A stretch of DNA of 21,814 bases from Blastocladiella britannica (GCA_025349905.2 MU624823.1:1-21814); one strand, 5' to 3'; positions 1-11,305 are shown, counted from the stretch's first letter. Numbers and translations are program-made. Notes: generated by a model from the sequence alone, not told the origin.

Positions 1-137
1 TCATTTTGAGGTTTGCTACTCATCGCGGCCCTGCGATCGACTCCTCGAAGTGACACTCCTGGACGATGTCCTTAATGAAGAATTATTTTGATCCTGCATT
101 CCAACATTGAAGCACCAAAATGGAAATGCACATTGAT

Positions 138-928
138 TTATACATTAAGAAGGGGAAGTTTTACAAGAGAAGGGCCATGGAGCTCAAGAAAGTCAATTGC
201 TTCCACGAGCCCTCGCTGGGCCGCAGACGACGCCCAGTACGTTGGCAGTGTGATTTGGCGACGCAGGACCCACTCATCAGTGTGCCGGGCCACTGCCTCG
301 CTGAGATCGTCCACGGCCAGCTTGAACGAAAAGGTCAGCGGCTGCGGTCGCGAGATGCTTTTGCGGCATCAGGCGATGGAGTCGGGTCGTCACGTCCATG
401 AATGGAGGAACGTTGCCAAGGGACAGGAAGAGACCAGGGAGCAGGAGCGCAACAACGAGTGTATTCGGTCCACTGCGCAAGCAAGTCGGTCGGGGATGTC
501 GAGGCCAGGTGGGCCCACCGCTGCGGAGAGAGGAGGTGGTCGAGGACCGCCGGTAACCAGAATACGTGTGCTTGGCGCAAACCAGCTACGTGCCGCTCGT
601 TCTTGATATTGGATGTGGTCACCATTCCCACGACATGGCGCCGGGCGGGTGCGGGAATTCCCAGTGAATGCGGCGGCCGTAAAAGGTTAAAGTACATCGT
701 GGGCAAGGCTGGGACGGTCTGCGAGATGCGCGCTGTTGCCCACGAGACTTGGATGGATGGCACCTGGCGGCAGTGGGTAGCAAAAAGCGAATTGGAGGCT
801 GGCAGTTGCGATGCGGGACGAGTGCATTCTAGGACGCTGGCGAGGAGCTCGGGTGGCAGGCGAGAGAGTGCATTGCCGTAGTTTATTCGCAGAACCAAGT
901 ACTGTTTTTTTGGCCAGTTTGAGGGCAT
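138..928 (-). pseudogene. Decayed F-box/ankyrin-like gene remnant
   Basis: An ATG at 928 opens a frame with an F-box-like N-terminus (LSRLPPELLASVLE, about 830-880), but this frame stops at 335. The best downstream homology-like stretch, 138-332, lies in another frame. It reads AVARHTDEWVLRR and then PTYWASSAAQRGLVEAIDFLE-like text, resembling the ankyrin-like repeats that follow an F-box-like head in a large protein family I associate with Blastocladiomycota. A third frame (about 330-410) may supply the joining part. At least one and probably two frame changes are needed, and no GT-AG intron cleanly repairs them. I therefore read it as a degraded copy. A gene with several missed introns is the alternative. 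Family assignment is by recall and is weak. Confidence 0.4.
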
Positions 929-1207
929 GCGGTAGAGAGCTGTTGCCCATGCTTGTGTAGCCGGGATATTTGCGCGGGGAGGCGGGTATATGCTCAGGAA
1001 TCAGGACAGTAATGTTGAGTGTCCAACACACGTAGACTGTCAGGACAGCACAAGTACACGAACACTCCTGGGACATTCACTTCCGGCTCTGGCGCGACCA
1101 CAGCAAAAGAAGCACCCTTGTCTCATCTCACAAAATACCAAAAGAGTATAAACAAAACGTATAGATCTTACATACAAGAAAACACACCAAAGTAAAAACA
1201 AAAAAAA
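929..1207. other. Intergenic region, no gene seen
   Basis: This stretch lies upstream of the decayed F-box-like remnant and downstream of the RhoGEF stop codon. No convincing ORF, RNA gene or canonical AATAAA signal was seen. The last 120 bases are A/C-rich on the plus strand, so T/G-rich on the transcribed strand, as expected for the RhoGEF 3' untranslated region. Confidence 0.5.
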
Positions 1208-4200
1208 TCACCGCGAGAACCGCTCATTCATGGCCTCCGCCCATGCGCGCATCTGCATGTCCGATCCCGACAAATACATGACGCTGGACTGGTCAACGAC
1301 GCGCAAAAGTCCCTCGGGCGTGAGCGATGCCGGGTGCACGTACGCGGCCAGCGACAGCGCGCGCGACGGGTCCAGTTTATCCCCGCCCGACTCGCGCTTG
1401 CACTGCACCAGCAGGTCGTTGAACAAGAAGAACGCAAACTCTTTCCCAACCCGCTGCTGGTCGAGCGCCATACGGTGCGGCGGCGATCCGGGGGTCACGC
1501 GGGCAGTGCGCACGAGCGTCAAGTCGCCCTCGCGCAGCAGTTTCCGGTGCGGTTTCATCAGTTCCTCCTTGATGGGACCCGCCCGCAGTTTCGCATGCAG
1601 CGCCAGCAACTTTTCGGTGTTCTCCTGGTCGCGTTTGCGCTCGTTGATTTCGGCCGCGCGCCGCTCCACCTCGCCCAGCGCCTTGACCAGCTCTTCGTGG
1701 TCCGGGTGGTCCACGGGCGTGTGCTTGAGCAAGTCCAGCAGCAAAAGACGGTACCGTGGGATGCGCTGGATCGGGAGCAGCAAGTACGCCTGGAAGTTGA
1801 GCTGGTGGTGCCGGGCATCGGTTTTGGCGGTGTTGAGGAACTGACGCAGCTTCTTGCGCTTGTTGATCCACTTGTCGAGCTCCGAGTTGGCCCGGTCAAA
1901 CGCGTTGATGAAGATCGAGTACATCTTCAGGTACGCCGAGTGCTTGGCAAACACGTGGCCGACCAGCTCGCCCGCGACGCGCAGCTCGGCCAAAAAGTAG
2001 GCCTCGTGGAACGCCAGGATTGACTCTAGGTTGCCAAACAGCACGCGCGACTCGTCCTCGGAGATGAGGCCGCGTTGGAGGAGCGGGCGGACATAATGCT
2101 ATTTGATAATGTTTTCGTTTGAGTTTGCTGTACATCGAAATATTGAGAAGCAAAAGAAAGTACCGAAATCAAGAATGACAGCTCCTGCACATAGGTTTCC
2201 TCGGTGGAAATGATCTCGGCGACAATGTGCTTGCGTTTGGAACAGTCGGACGCCTTCTTGGCAATCGCCATGGCCACCGACTCGCCGCCCGATACCGCCG
2301 ACCGCTCTGCAACCGCGCGGAACTTGGTCTTGACACGGTCCTCCTCGGTGTTCTCGGGCGTCAAGTCAAACACGTCCTTCAAGTACTCCTTGGTACGAGT
2401 GAGCGCGTCCACGTACGACGGCGCCAGTAGCGACTCGGCGTGCAAGTGGCCCAGACCACCATCACCAGGCAACACCCGCGACGCGTACAGCGCCAGCATG
2501 TCGGCGTCGTCGGCGTCCATGCCGCCCTGGAACGTGCTGGGTGCCAAGTACGACATGGCGTCTCCATTTCGGTCGTACCCGTACTCGGTGTGCTGGTCGT
2601 CCGAGTCTGATGATGACGCATCGTCCGACAGGACCTGAGCAGCGGCCCCTTCGCTTCGACGCTTGCCGGACTTGGTGGTCCCGCGACGGCCCAGGCCCTT
2701 GCGCTGCTGCTGCGCCTTGGACGACAGCTTGAGCGCCCACTCATCCATCATTGACATGGCCTCGACTGCATCGCCCGACCGCCGCTGCGTCTGTTGAGGG
2801 CCCGAATTCTTTTTAAACAGCCCACCCAGCCCGTTGACGAGCGCGGTGGTGCGCGGAAGCTTGGTCAGCGGCGCCGACGTGGACCGCGACCGCAGCGGCT
2901 CAGCGGTTGGCGGCAGCCGCGACGACGACGACGACGTGCGGCCGCGCGCGGGCGCCAAGACGGGCGACTTGAGAAACATGGCCATGAGTGGTGGGCTTGA
3001 GACCGACGGTGGGGGCGACATGGGCGCGGTATTAGCGCGCGTGGGCATTGGCGGGGTCGCCAGCGCTGCTGGGAGCATGGGTGGGGACGACATGCCGCCG
3101 CTACTACCCAGCGAAAATGCAGTGTCAATCCCAAGTGGCACCAGAGGCGCCGGGAGTGGCGGGGAACCCAAGGCGGTGAAATGGGCGGCGCCGCGGTTGC
3201 GTGGGGTGGTGTCAAACATGCCACTGAGGTCGTCCAGGGCCGGCAGCCGCGGCAGACTCTTGTCCCAGCCGCCACGGTCCTCGTGGCCCACGCCCGAGTC
3301 GGCTGACTGCAGCGACGTGCGCAGGGCCGACGGAGACCCGGTTGCGCCGGCGCTGGTGGGTGCTGATCCCGCCACCATGGATGACGCTGGCGGCAAACCA
3401 AACGTCATGACAGAAGGCGTGGCGGGCTCGGGTGCCGATGCCGCGGACCGGATCGACGTGCTAGACGAGCGGCGCGACAAGTGGCCGCCGCCATGGGAGG
3501 AAGCGGTCGAGTGGTTGCTGTGTGTCGACATGCGGTGGGCGTGCGCCTGTGCATGCCGGGTCCATGAGGCAGTGGACGCGCGACGCGTGGACGGGTAGCT
3601 GTAGGACGCGGTGGCGGCAGCGGCGGCAGCCGCAGCGACTGGGCAGCCAGGAATATTGCACAGCTTGACACCCAGGCCCGAGACCACGTCACGCAGAGGC
3701 GTCTCGATCGGGTTGTTGTCGAGCAGCAGCACGTTGAGGTCGTCCAGCTTGCCAATGCCTGGTGGCACCCACGTGAGCTGATTGGTGCGCAAGTCCAAGT
3801 GACGAAGGTGCTTGAGCTCGGCAATCCAGTCGCCTGTTTCTTTTGGTAAGAATGCTTGTTGAGATAAATGATTGAATGATTAAAAAAGTACCAATGTTGG
3901 CAATCTCATTGATGGCCGCATCCAGCACCTCAAGGTTTTCGAGGGCCGAGATTTCCTTGGGCAGCTCGCGCAATCGGTTCTCGCGGACCACCAGTTCCCG
4001 GAGCCCGACCAGGTGCGAGATGGATTCAGGCAAGATCTCGAGCTTGTTGGCCGACAAGTCCATGATTGTCAAGTGTCCCCAGTCGCGGAACGCTCCCTCG
4101 GGCAGCCACTCGATCGCCGCTGCCTGCAAGTACAGGGCCGTGGACCCGTTGGACCGGTCGGCGCCGTACATGTGCTCGAGGAACGTGGCGGCCATGGCCG

Positions 4201-7200
4201 ATGACGATGCCAGCGATGCCAGGTCGCCCGAGAGAATGCGCGGCGACACGTGCCCGCCGGCGGTCGACGCGTACGACGCCGACCCGCCCGACCGGTGCCG
4301 CGACAGTGCGGTACCCGAGTCAATGGTGTTGCGGTACGCCTCGTCCCCACCACCACCCCGGGTCGACCGGTCACTGGGGCGGCGGTGGCGGCTGGCGCGC
4401 GGACTGTGAGGACTGCTTCCCGACAGCGGGTTGTAGTGGGTCGAGAACGATGTGGGCGATCCCAAGCCGGACCCGGTCGATGTGCCTGTGGTGAAGGTCG
4501 AGTCGGTGCTCGAATTGGAGCTGACACTGGCACGCAGACCCAACAGAGCGGCCGGGCCGCGGCGCATGCCACCTGCCGACGGACGACGACCGGTTCCGGT
4601 ACGAGCGCGACCACTCGAGTCGCGGCCAAGCGGCACGTTATCGTCATCGTCGTCATCATCATTGTCGTCGTCGCCAGATTGACCGCCAGACTCGCCGCGC
4701 AACCGCGGACGCTCGGTGGCGGCCATTTCCGCAAGCGCGGCCTCGAGCATCACCTCGTCGGTTCCGTCTCCCATGTACCGCGTGTTGCGTTTCCGGCGCC
4801 GGGCTTCCTCGACCTGCACTTGCAGCGCCTGCTTTTTGCGCTTCTTGCGCAGCTTGCGCTCGCGCCGCGCTGCACGGGCCACCGCGGCCTCCTCCTCGGT
4901 CATGGGCACGGACTTGTCGCCACCGGATTCCGAAAGCTGGTACACGGTCAGCTGCCCCGTGGTAGCCGTGGTCGTTGTTACTGTTGTTGCGCTGCTGGAT
5001 GGGCGGGACGACCCGTCAGCACCCGCGGGCTGGGTGGTGGGGCGAATGGATCCCAAATCGACCGACAGAGCAGTGCCAATCGACCCGGGCGTGGCACTGG
5101 TGAGCGGGCGCAAGTGCTCTCCGGTAGCTGACGATGACACCGCCGCCACTGCCGCCTGCCGCAGATCCTCCATGGTGACAACAATGTCGGGCGAGTGTTC
5201 ATGCTGTTCGCGCGAAGCCGGGTGCCTGCGCTCGATATCGGCCTCGATGGCGGCCGCGGCAGCAGCCGGGTCCACGTACAGCGATGGCGAGAGCATGGGC
5301 GCCTCCTTGTCGTCGGCCAAGCGTGGCCGCCACACCATGCTCGGGGACACGGATGGAACGTGCACCGAGACGGTGCGGGTGACAACCGATGGCGAGTGCG
5401 CAGGAGTGGACGTTGTGTTTGTGGAGGTCTGTGCAGGCGCGGGACGCAGCATCACGGGGGAGGAGGCCGGAGTTACGGCGGCCGTGCTAGCTGGGGATAC
5501 GGTTCCGACATTGGCAGATGGCACTGCAAGCGGCAGCGGATCGCTGATGGTTGGGAGCGAAACGGGCATGGAGAGCGCATCGACAGCCCGCGCGCGGCCG
5601 CTGTGGGGTGACGCTGAGCGTCTCGACCGCGGTGCAAGCTCTGGCACGTCCAGTGCGCTGGCGGGACCAGGAGCGGCCGATGCGGCCGGCAGAGTGGGGC
5701 TCGTCGTGGCGGCAGCTTTCATTGGCGTTGGTGCGCTGGGTGGCGGAGAAGGGAGCGATGGACGAGCCGTCGCTGTTACCGCCATCGTTGTCGCCGCGAT
5801 CGCGGCCGGGGATGGGGGCAACCATGGGGCAGTCTTTTCCGCAGGGGCCACCGCAGGAGCAGCAGCAGTGGAGACAGTCAAGAGACTGGCCTGCAGAGGA
5901 GGAGGAGGGGTTTTGCGTGCTGCTGCTGTCGGAGCAGCGACCACTGAAACGGGGGCTGCAGGCGCAGGCGGAGCAGCCAGATCGCTCGGGGGTTCTTGTG
6001 GCAAGGGACGCGGCGCACGAACCACAACGGACGCGGGACGGGGCGGTTCTGCCGCGGTGGTCGTAGTTGGCTTTGGTGCTGCGACCGGTGCGGCAGTCGG
6101 TGCAGCAGCTGGTGTCACTGATGCAGCAGATGGTGTCGTCGTCGCGCGAGGAACTGATGGTAGCGCCTTGGCGATTGCAGGGATCGCGGGTGGCTTCTGT
6201 AGAAAGGCATGAGGAATGCGATAAGTCAAAAAAAAAAAATCAAGGGTGGCGTTTTTTTTGGGTCGACTGAAGAATTTCAACATACCACGGTAACCGGGCC
6301 TGGAGTAGGAGCAAGACCGGGCTCGGCGGAGGGTGCGACAATAGGCTGGGTCGAGGACTCGGTCTATAACAGAACTGGTTGATGAGAATAATTCTAAAAA
6401 TGGAAAACATGGAACATTCGTACCGTGGTGCTCGGAGTTGGCGCCTCTCCCAGAGCAACGGCCGCCATCACAGGGGTCGCAGCCAGGGGGCTGGAGGACG
6501 GGCGACGTTCGCGGACATTGGGCGAAGGGTGGTGCAACAGAGGCTCAATCGAGGCCGCCGCCGCCGATTCCATCATGCGCACGATCCCCGCGACCCGCGA
6601 CGGGGACTCAGTGGTCGTGATGGGCACTGCCTGTGGGCGAGGCGGGCGCGGTGGAGCCGCAGCCGCGCTCGTGGGTGAGGGCAGAGGTTTTGCCTTGGTC
6701 AACGATGGGGTTGCGATAGCGACCAAAGGAGCGCTCTGGGACGTCCGGATCTGCACGACGCGCGGCGACGGCGGCGAGTGCGTGGGCGAAAGCATCGGTG
6801 GCGTCACGGCCGAGTCCGAGGAACCGGAAGGTGTCGTCGCAGCAGCAGGGGGAGCCACGACGATCGTGCGTGAAGACCCACGCGGAGGTGTCTGCACGTC
6901 GGCCGAGGGCGAGGCGGCCGCGGCGGCATTTGTTGGAAAGGGAGGCTGGGCCGCGCTCGGAGCCGTTGCGGGCGGGGTGGGAGGAAAACCACCCGGGAAG
7001 CCACCTGGGAAGCCGCCGGGGAACGTGGGCGAGAGGAGCGGCGAGCCGCTGGTGCTGGTGCCATGCGCGGGCGACAGGGCCATACCAACAACCACGGCCG
7101 CCTTGGACGATGCGCGCGATGACCATGACGCAAGGGACGTGGACGACCCGCGCCGCGAGACTGGGACCACCGGAGACGCGTCCGGAGTGTTCACTGACGA

Positions 7201-7749
7201 AGACGGTGCCGTTGGCGGTGTTGCTGGCGAAGCAGAAGGCGGCGAGGAGCGCAGTGAGGTGGCAGCGGCCGAGACGGCCGAGACCGAGAGCGACCAGGCC
7301 GAGGTGCCAATGCGAGCCAGAATGGGCCGGGTGGCCGAGACGGCGGCGGCGGCCACAGCAGCGGCAGTAGAGGCGGCCGAAGACGACGGCGGAGGGGCGT
7401 CGTTGTCATCGGTGGTGGCATTGGTGGCTGAGGGGGACAGCGCCGGAGGCAGTGGTGCCTGAATTGGGACCGGGTCCGCGAACGCGGCCGGGAGGGGCTC
7501 GGGCGCCGCAATGGTACCATTGAGTTTATCACCAGAGGAGCTAGTATCTGGCGCAGAGGCTGCCGGCGCCGATGCAGGAGGAGCGCCTTGCGGTGCGGGT
7601 GTCACGGCAGCGGTTGATTTGGCGACCGACGATCGTCGCATGGGCAAGACTGACCGTGCGGCCCACGAAAGAGACTGCATGGACAGCGCGGCCCATCCCG
7701 AGAGTTCTTCTCCGAGCCGGTCGCGCAGGGGTGGCGGCGGTGCGGACAT
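1208..7749 (-). CDS. LRR-containing RhoGEF (DH-PH), 2089 aa
   Basis: Exons 7749-6424, 6363-6286, 6196-3892, 3833-2164 and 2098-1208 join in frame to 2089 residues. Introns are 60, 89, 58 and 65 nt. Residues 1-1150 are Pro/Ser/Ala/Thr-rich and disordered, with a GGFP tandem. A basic, possibly coiled stretch lies near 900-950 and an acidic Asp run near 980. Leucine-rich repeats span about 1152-1300 and cross intron 3 (LSANKLEILPESI, LRTNQLTWVPPGI). After a second Ser-rich linker, a DH domain starts near 1770 (AEIISTEETYVQEL) and holds the diagnostic PIQRIPRYRLLLLDLLKHT. A PH-like domain ends the protein (FAFFLFNDLLV, MRAWAEAMNERF). DH-PH proteins load GTP onto Rho-family GTPases at membranes; LRRs usually bind partners. 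The ATG at 7749 is the first in frame; a longer reading would start at TTG. The target GTPase is unknown. Confidence 0.9.
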
Positions 7750-8581
7750 ATACAAGTATTTGAATAGGGCAGGAGGTAGGTAGGGGAGGAACGGAAGGTG
7801 CCGTGGCGGTGTGCAATATCTGCACTGGAATTAACAACCAGTCGACTTTGTTGTGGCCGTCGTTGTGGTCGTTCGCTGTCGTTGGCCGTTGTTGTTTTGA
7901 CGGAAAATGGTGGAAGTCTCGAAGGAGAGGAGGCGCACATTGCGAGACCTCCTGCGACGCTACACGTGCGAAGTTAAAAACCATCCGAGATATCGCTCAA
8001 AACCACCGATCCCTCGCCAATTTCTCTTTCGCTGTCAACAACTTGCACTTCTCCTGTTTTTCAACAACTTGTACGTTTAACTTCTCGTAAAAAAAGCCGA
8101 AGTCGTTGTTTTTGTCTTCTTTGTCAATGAGGAGAAACATATGCCGCCCCAGGCGGAATGATTTTCGATGTCGATAAGCATAATTTACTTTTTCCGAAGT
8201 ACCTGAGACGAAGAATTCAAAAATGACGACTTTTGTTTTTTGCTATACCATTTTTTACTTGGACGCACTGTTTACTGATTTAATCTTCTCTCCATAGGTT
8301 ACTACCACTGCTAAATGACTTTGCGCTAAATTATTTTTCAAGAAAAATTGTGTGCAATTTGACGATATCTTATCATTGATTTGACTATACCACCATGATT
8401 TTCTATCATTATTTGTATTCACACTAACTGATTGCACACACACCCGCGCTATTTTATTGTACCCTTTTACTGTGACGAATAACCATAATCATTCATGCTA
8501 AGGCTGAATTTTTAATTGATGAATTGATGTTGCCGAGTAAATGTTTCTATGCTATTCTTTATGTACACATGTTTTCTCGTC
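7750..8581. other. Intergenic region with AT-rich island
   Basis: This 832-bp gap lies between the RhoGEF start and the bZIP stop. The part next to the RhoGEF (7750-7910) has GTTGTT/GTCGTT-like simple sequence and probably holds its promoter and 5' untranslated region. A 57-codon plus-strand ORF (7907-8080) has no recognisable homology. From about 8085 to 8580 the sequence is strikingly A/T-rich compared with everything around it, with T runs and few GC stretches. The sequence ATTAAA on the minus strand (8516-8511) could be the bZIP polyadenylation signal. No tRNA or snRNA was recognised. Confidence 0.5.
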
Positions 8582-9325
8582 CTACTCAATACTCGTTTCG
8601 CCACGCACGTGCACGGTGGCCGCATGATCGGCACAACCGCTGCACGGCGGCGGCGGCGGTACCGGACTTTGACGCGACGACAAGAGAGCAATTTCGGCCC
8701 TGATCTGGTCGCACTCGTGCTTAAGGGCAATGCACGTATCCTCGAGCTCGTTGATGTACGCGGTGGTCCTTTGGCGCATGCGTCGGGCCCTTTGCGCAAC
8801 TTCGGCGCGTTTGGTGATGTCGTCAAGGTCCCTTGTCGTTGCGGGATGTGGAGATGCCAGTTTGCGACGCGTCATCTTTCTGTTGCCTTGGTTCAATGGG
8901 GGCGGTGGTGAGCACGACGACGGCATGGATAACACGGGAGGCGGGGTCATCATGAGCAGCGACGGCGCCGGCGACGCCTCGATGATTTGCGGCCACAGGG
9001 TTAACGTCGATCCCGCTGCCAGCGGACCCGCGCCTAAACGCGCCGCATCGCCGAGATCCATGCCCATCAGCGGTAGCATGGTTCGCTGTTGTGTCATCGT
9101 GCTCGGCGGTGGTAGCGCGGGGGATGGACTGCCAGTCCATTGCTGTTGTGGGTATGCGTAATGCCACTGGATCGGGGTGGCACGAACGGGGACAGGCCAC
9201 GCGGCAATGCTCTCGGACTTGGTCGAAGGAAGCGGAGGAGGAGGAGTGTGCATGGGGAATGAAGGCGGCAGCAAGAACGCGTCGGTACAGGTGTTGAAGC
9301 CGGGCGTGGAAGGCAGAACGAGCAT
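8582..9325 (-). CDS. Atypical bZIP transcription factor, 247 aa
   Basis: A single-exon gene. Residues 1-165 are rich in Pro, Ser, Met and Gln, typical of a transactivation region. A basic region and zipper follow at about 171-216. The basic part reads KRAEVAQRARRMRQR and the zipper heptads are Leu194, Leu201, Ile208 and Leu215, starting at YINELED. Counting back from the first zipper leucine, the conserved arginine is present (Arg184), but the almost invariant DNA-contacting asparagine eight residues earlier is Val176. bZIP proteins bind DNA as dimers in the nucleus. This one may have altered specificity or act as a partner or inhibitor. The ATG at 9325 is the first in frame. A TATAAAA lies about 135 bp upstream. 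Target genes cannot be inferred. Confidence 0.8.
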   Translation of the reverse strand: MLVLPSTPGFNTCTDAFLLPPSFPMHTPPPPLPSTKSESIAAWPVPVRATPIQWHYAYPQQQWTGSPSPALPPPSTMTQQRTMLPLMGMDLGDAARLGAGPLAAGSTLTLWPQIIEASPAPSLLMMTPPPVLSMPSSCSPPPPLNQGNRKMTRRKLASPHPATTRDLDDITKRAEVAQRARRMRQRTTAYINELEDTCIALKHECDQIRAEIALLSSRQSPVPPPPPCSGCADHAATVHVRGETSIE

Positions 9326-9460
9326 GTCTCACTCTTGCAAGATGGAAAATTGTCAAGAGATTTTGATTGGTGGCCGGACGAGGTATCGGCACGGTAGCGA
9401 GTCTGCTCTTATGGTGGGTAACGATTTCGCTTTTTGTGGTTGGCTCAGGCCCAAGAAGGG

Positions 9461-9467
9461 TTTTATA
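9461..9467 (-). promoter_or_regulatory. Possible TATA box of the bZIP gene
   Basis: TATAAAA on the minus strand, about 135 bp upstream of the bZIP ATG, would allow a leader of roughly 100 nt. Assigned by sequence and position only. Confidence 0.4.
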
Positions 9468-9761
9468 ACGATCAAGATGCGCACTGCATGCGTGCAAGAT
9501 CCCAGATCGGGACGCGTTGATTATTTGAACGCGCACCGCAACTGTCGTTGGGCGTTGGCGTCAATGTCGCGTTGTGCTTTAAATTTTTTTCTTCACCGCA
9601 AGTTTCACTTTCGATTCGCTTTCGCTGTTAAATTGCCTTCGTTCCACATTCTTGTGCCGACCACCACCACCACGCCCACTGCCCACGCACACGCACACGC
9701 ATTGCGGTAACATAAATTTTGAATGGAAGGCCCAAAAGAAGAATTGAATTACACACACTTT

Positions 9762-9771
9762 TTTATTTATT
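9762..9771 (-). terminator. Polyadenylation signal of the tyrosinase gene
   Basis: Two overlapping AATAAA hexamers (AATAAATAAA) on the minus strand lie about 65 nt after the tyrosinase stop codon, a normal distance for a cleavage and polyadenylation signal. Confidence 0.65.
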
Positions 9772-9835
9772 GAGAAAAATCACCCTATAGGTGTAATATG
9801 AGGTCACTCCCGAGTTGGTACAAATGGAAATTGAA

Positions 9836-11213
9836 TCAAGCACGCATGGCCTGCACCGCGGGGATCAGCGAGTTCTTGAAATCGTCGACAATGACCTTGG
9901 CCGCGACCTCGGTCGCCTGGTTGATCATGTCGTGCATGGTAGTCAGACGCGCGGTAGCAACGTGCACTGGGACCACCGCCGACTCGCGGCCGTTGGGCAC
10001 CGACACGGCCTTGACCTTGGCGTTGAGCGACGCGGCCGCATCGTTGATGGTAGCGGCGACTTCGGCCGTGCGCTTGGCAATTTCGGCCTCGGACATGTTG
10101 GGCATCAGGAGCTTCAAGCGGTTGGCTGGCAGCGCCTGGATCGGCTCGAACGCGGCGGTCGTGGACGCCGACTCGGGAGCGGGGGTCGAAAGCGCAAGCG
10201 CCGCACGCTGGGCGGGCGGCATGGTGTTGGGCGCAACGTACTCGTAGCACAGGCGCTGGCGGTAGTACAGCATGTCGGTGTTGGTGTACTGCTGCTCGTA
10301 CATGGCGGTCCCCGCGGTCGGGTTCACTTGAATGTCGCCGTTGGCGCGGCCGGGAACCTTGTAGTCGGTGAAATGCGCGGTCGACGTGCCCTGGTACGCG
10401 GCCCACAGCAGATCAATGTAGCAGTGATGGAGCTATTCATTTATATGGTATTGTGAGTCAAATGGTTCCCTTGATGCAATAAAAACATGAAAAATACCCA
10501 AAAGGCCGGGTCACTAGGACTGGTGGAGGGGTCGCCCATGTGCCCACCGACAATCAAGTGGAAGGTGCCGTGGGGGGTGCTCTCGATCGCGTGCGACATT
10601 TCGCCGTAAGTCGGGAACGTGGCGATGGCCTTGGCCAGGACCTGGTTGCGCGGGATCCACTTGAAAGCGCGGGCCATGACCGACTGGTCGGGGTCGCGCT
10701 CGACAATGGCGTTGCGGTCGTCGGTCAGTCCCTTGAAGGTTCCCGAGATCGGGCCCGACGCCATGGGACCCAGGGTGGTGGCCGTGAAGATGGGCGACTG
10801 GGTGGGGTTGGTCAGGTCCGAGAACTCGTCCCAGAAGGGCAGGCCCGAGAGCGTGGGCGCGGCCTTGAGCAGCTCGGTCTCAAACTCGGTCATCATGGCA
10901 CGGTGCATGGGCAAAAAGTGCGTGGTCTGGTGCCAGCGCAGAGCCGACCGGTGCTTCTTGGTAAAGTAATCGTATTTACCGCTACGCTTCATTCTGAAGG
11001 TTTGTTTGTGAAGGTGAGGCTTTTGTCAAAAGTATGGATGAGGCGAGTATGATCGTACGCCCAGATCCCGTCAGCAAATGCCTTCTTATCGGCGAGGGAA
11101 AGAGTCGAGTAGGCCTTGCGCTGGCGCAGCTTGCCGTTGCACACGTCCGCGGGGGGAGCAGCGTTGACAATCACGGCAGTGAGAGCGACAAAGAGGAGGA
11201 TCGAGAACTTCAT
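9836..11213 (-). CDS. Secreted tyrosinase (binuclear copper oxidase), 415 aa
   Basis: Exons 11213-11059, 10993-10498 and 10432-9836 join in frame; both introns are 65 nt. Residues 1-18 form a signal peptide (MKFSILLFVALTAVIVNA). The CuA site is HQTTHFLPMHRAMMTEFE (73-90), with His73 and His82 as ligands and His66 or His77 as candidate third. The CuB site has His193 and His197 (HGTFH) followed by GGHMGDP, and DPAFWLHHCYID with His220. The intron 2 splice joins DPAFW exactly to LHHCYID. Tyrosinases oxidise phenols to o-quinones, often for melanin or wall cross-linking. A C-terminal region of about 180 residues may act as an extension or lid. Met81 replaces the tryptophan usually found in FLPWHR. 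Expanded secreted tyrosinases are known in chytrid-like fungi. Confidence 0.93.
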
Positions 11214-11290
11214 TTTTGTGTTTGTGTTGGATCAGGCAAGTGTTTGGATACTTCAAACTTCAAGAAAAAATTGGACGGCGGCAAGGCCAT

Positions 11291-11305
11291 CTTTATACCC
11301 CGCCC
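11291..11305 (-). promoter_or_regulatory. GC box and TATA box of the tyrosinase gene
   Basis: On the minus strand GGGCGGGG is directly followed by TATAAAG, 77 nt upstream of the tyrosinase ATG. The spacing predicts a leader of about 50 nt. This is the clearest core promoter on the minus strand. Confidence 0.65.

Larger units (their letters stand above)
9326..9835. other. Intergenic region between bZIP and tyrosinase genes
   Basis: This gap serves as bZIP promoter and tyrosinase 3' region. It holds a minus-strand TATAAAA, a CAC/CACACG-rich simple stretch on the plus strand (about 9660-9705), and the tyrosinase polyadenylation signals. No credible ORF or RNA gene was seen. Confidence 0.5.

Noticed and set aside
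4716..6212. Long plus-strand ORF of 498 codons antisense to the RhoGEF
   Set aside because: Its Gly/Ala-rich low-complexity product is what GC-rich Pro/Ser/Ala coding DNA gives on the opposite strand. The minus strand carries recognisable domains and spliced junctions.
7907..8080. 57-codon plus-strand ORF with basic N-terminus
   Set aside because: No recognised family and no supporting context; short ORFs of this size are expected by chance.
8140..8180. Small inverted repeats (GCCGCC/GGCGG, TCGATGTCGA)
   Set aside because: Too short and isolated to claim a structured RNA or regulatory element.
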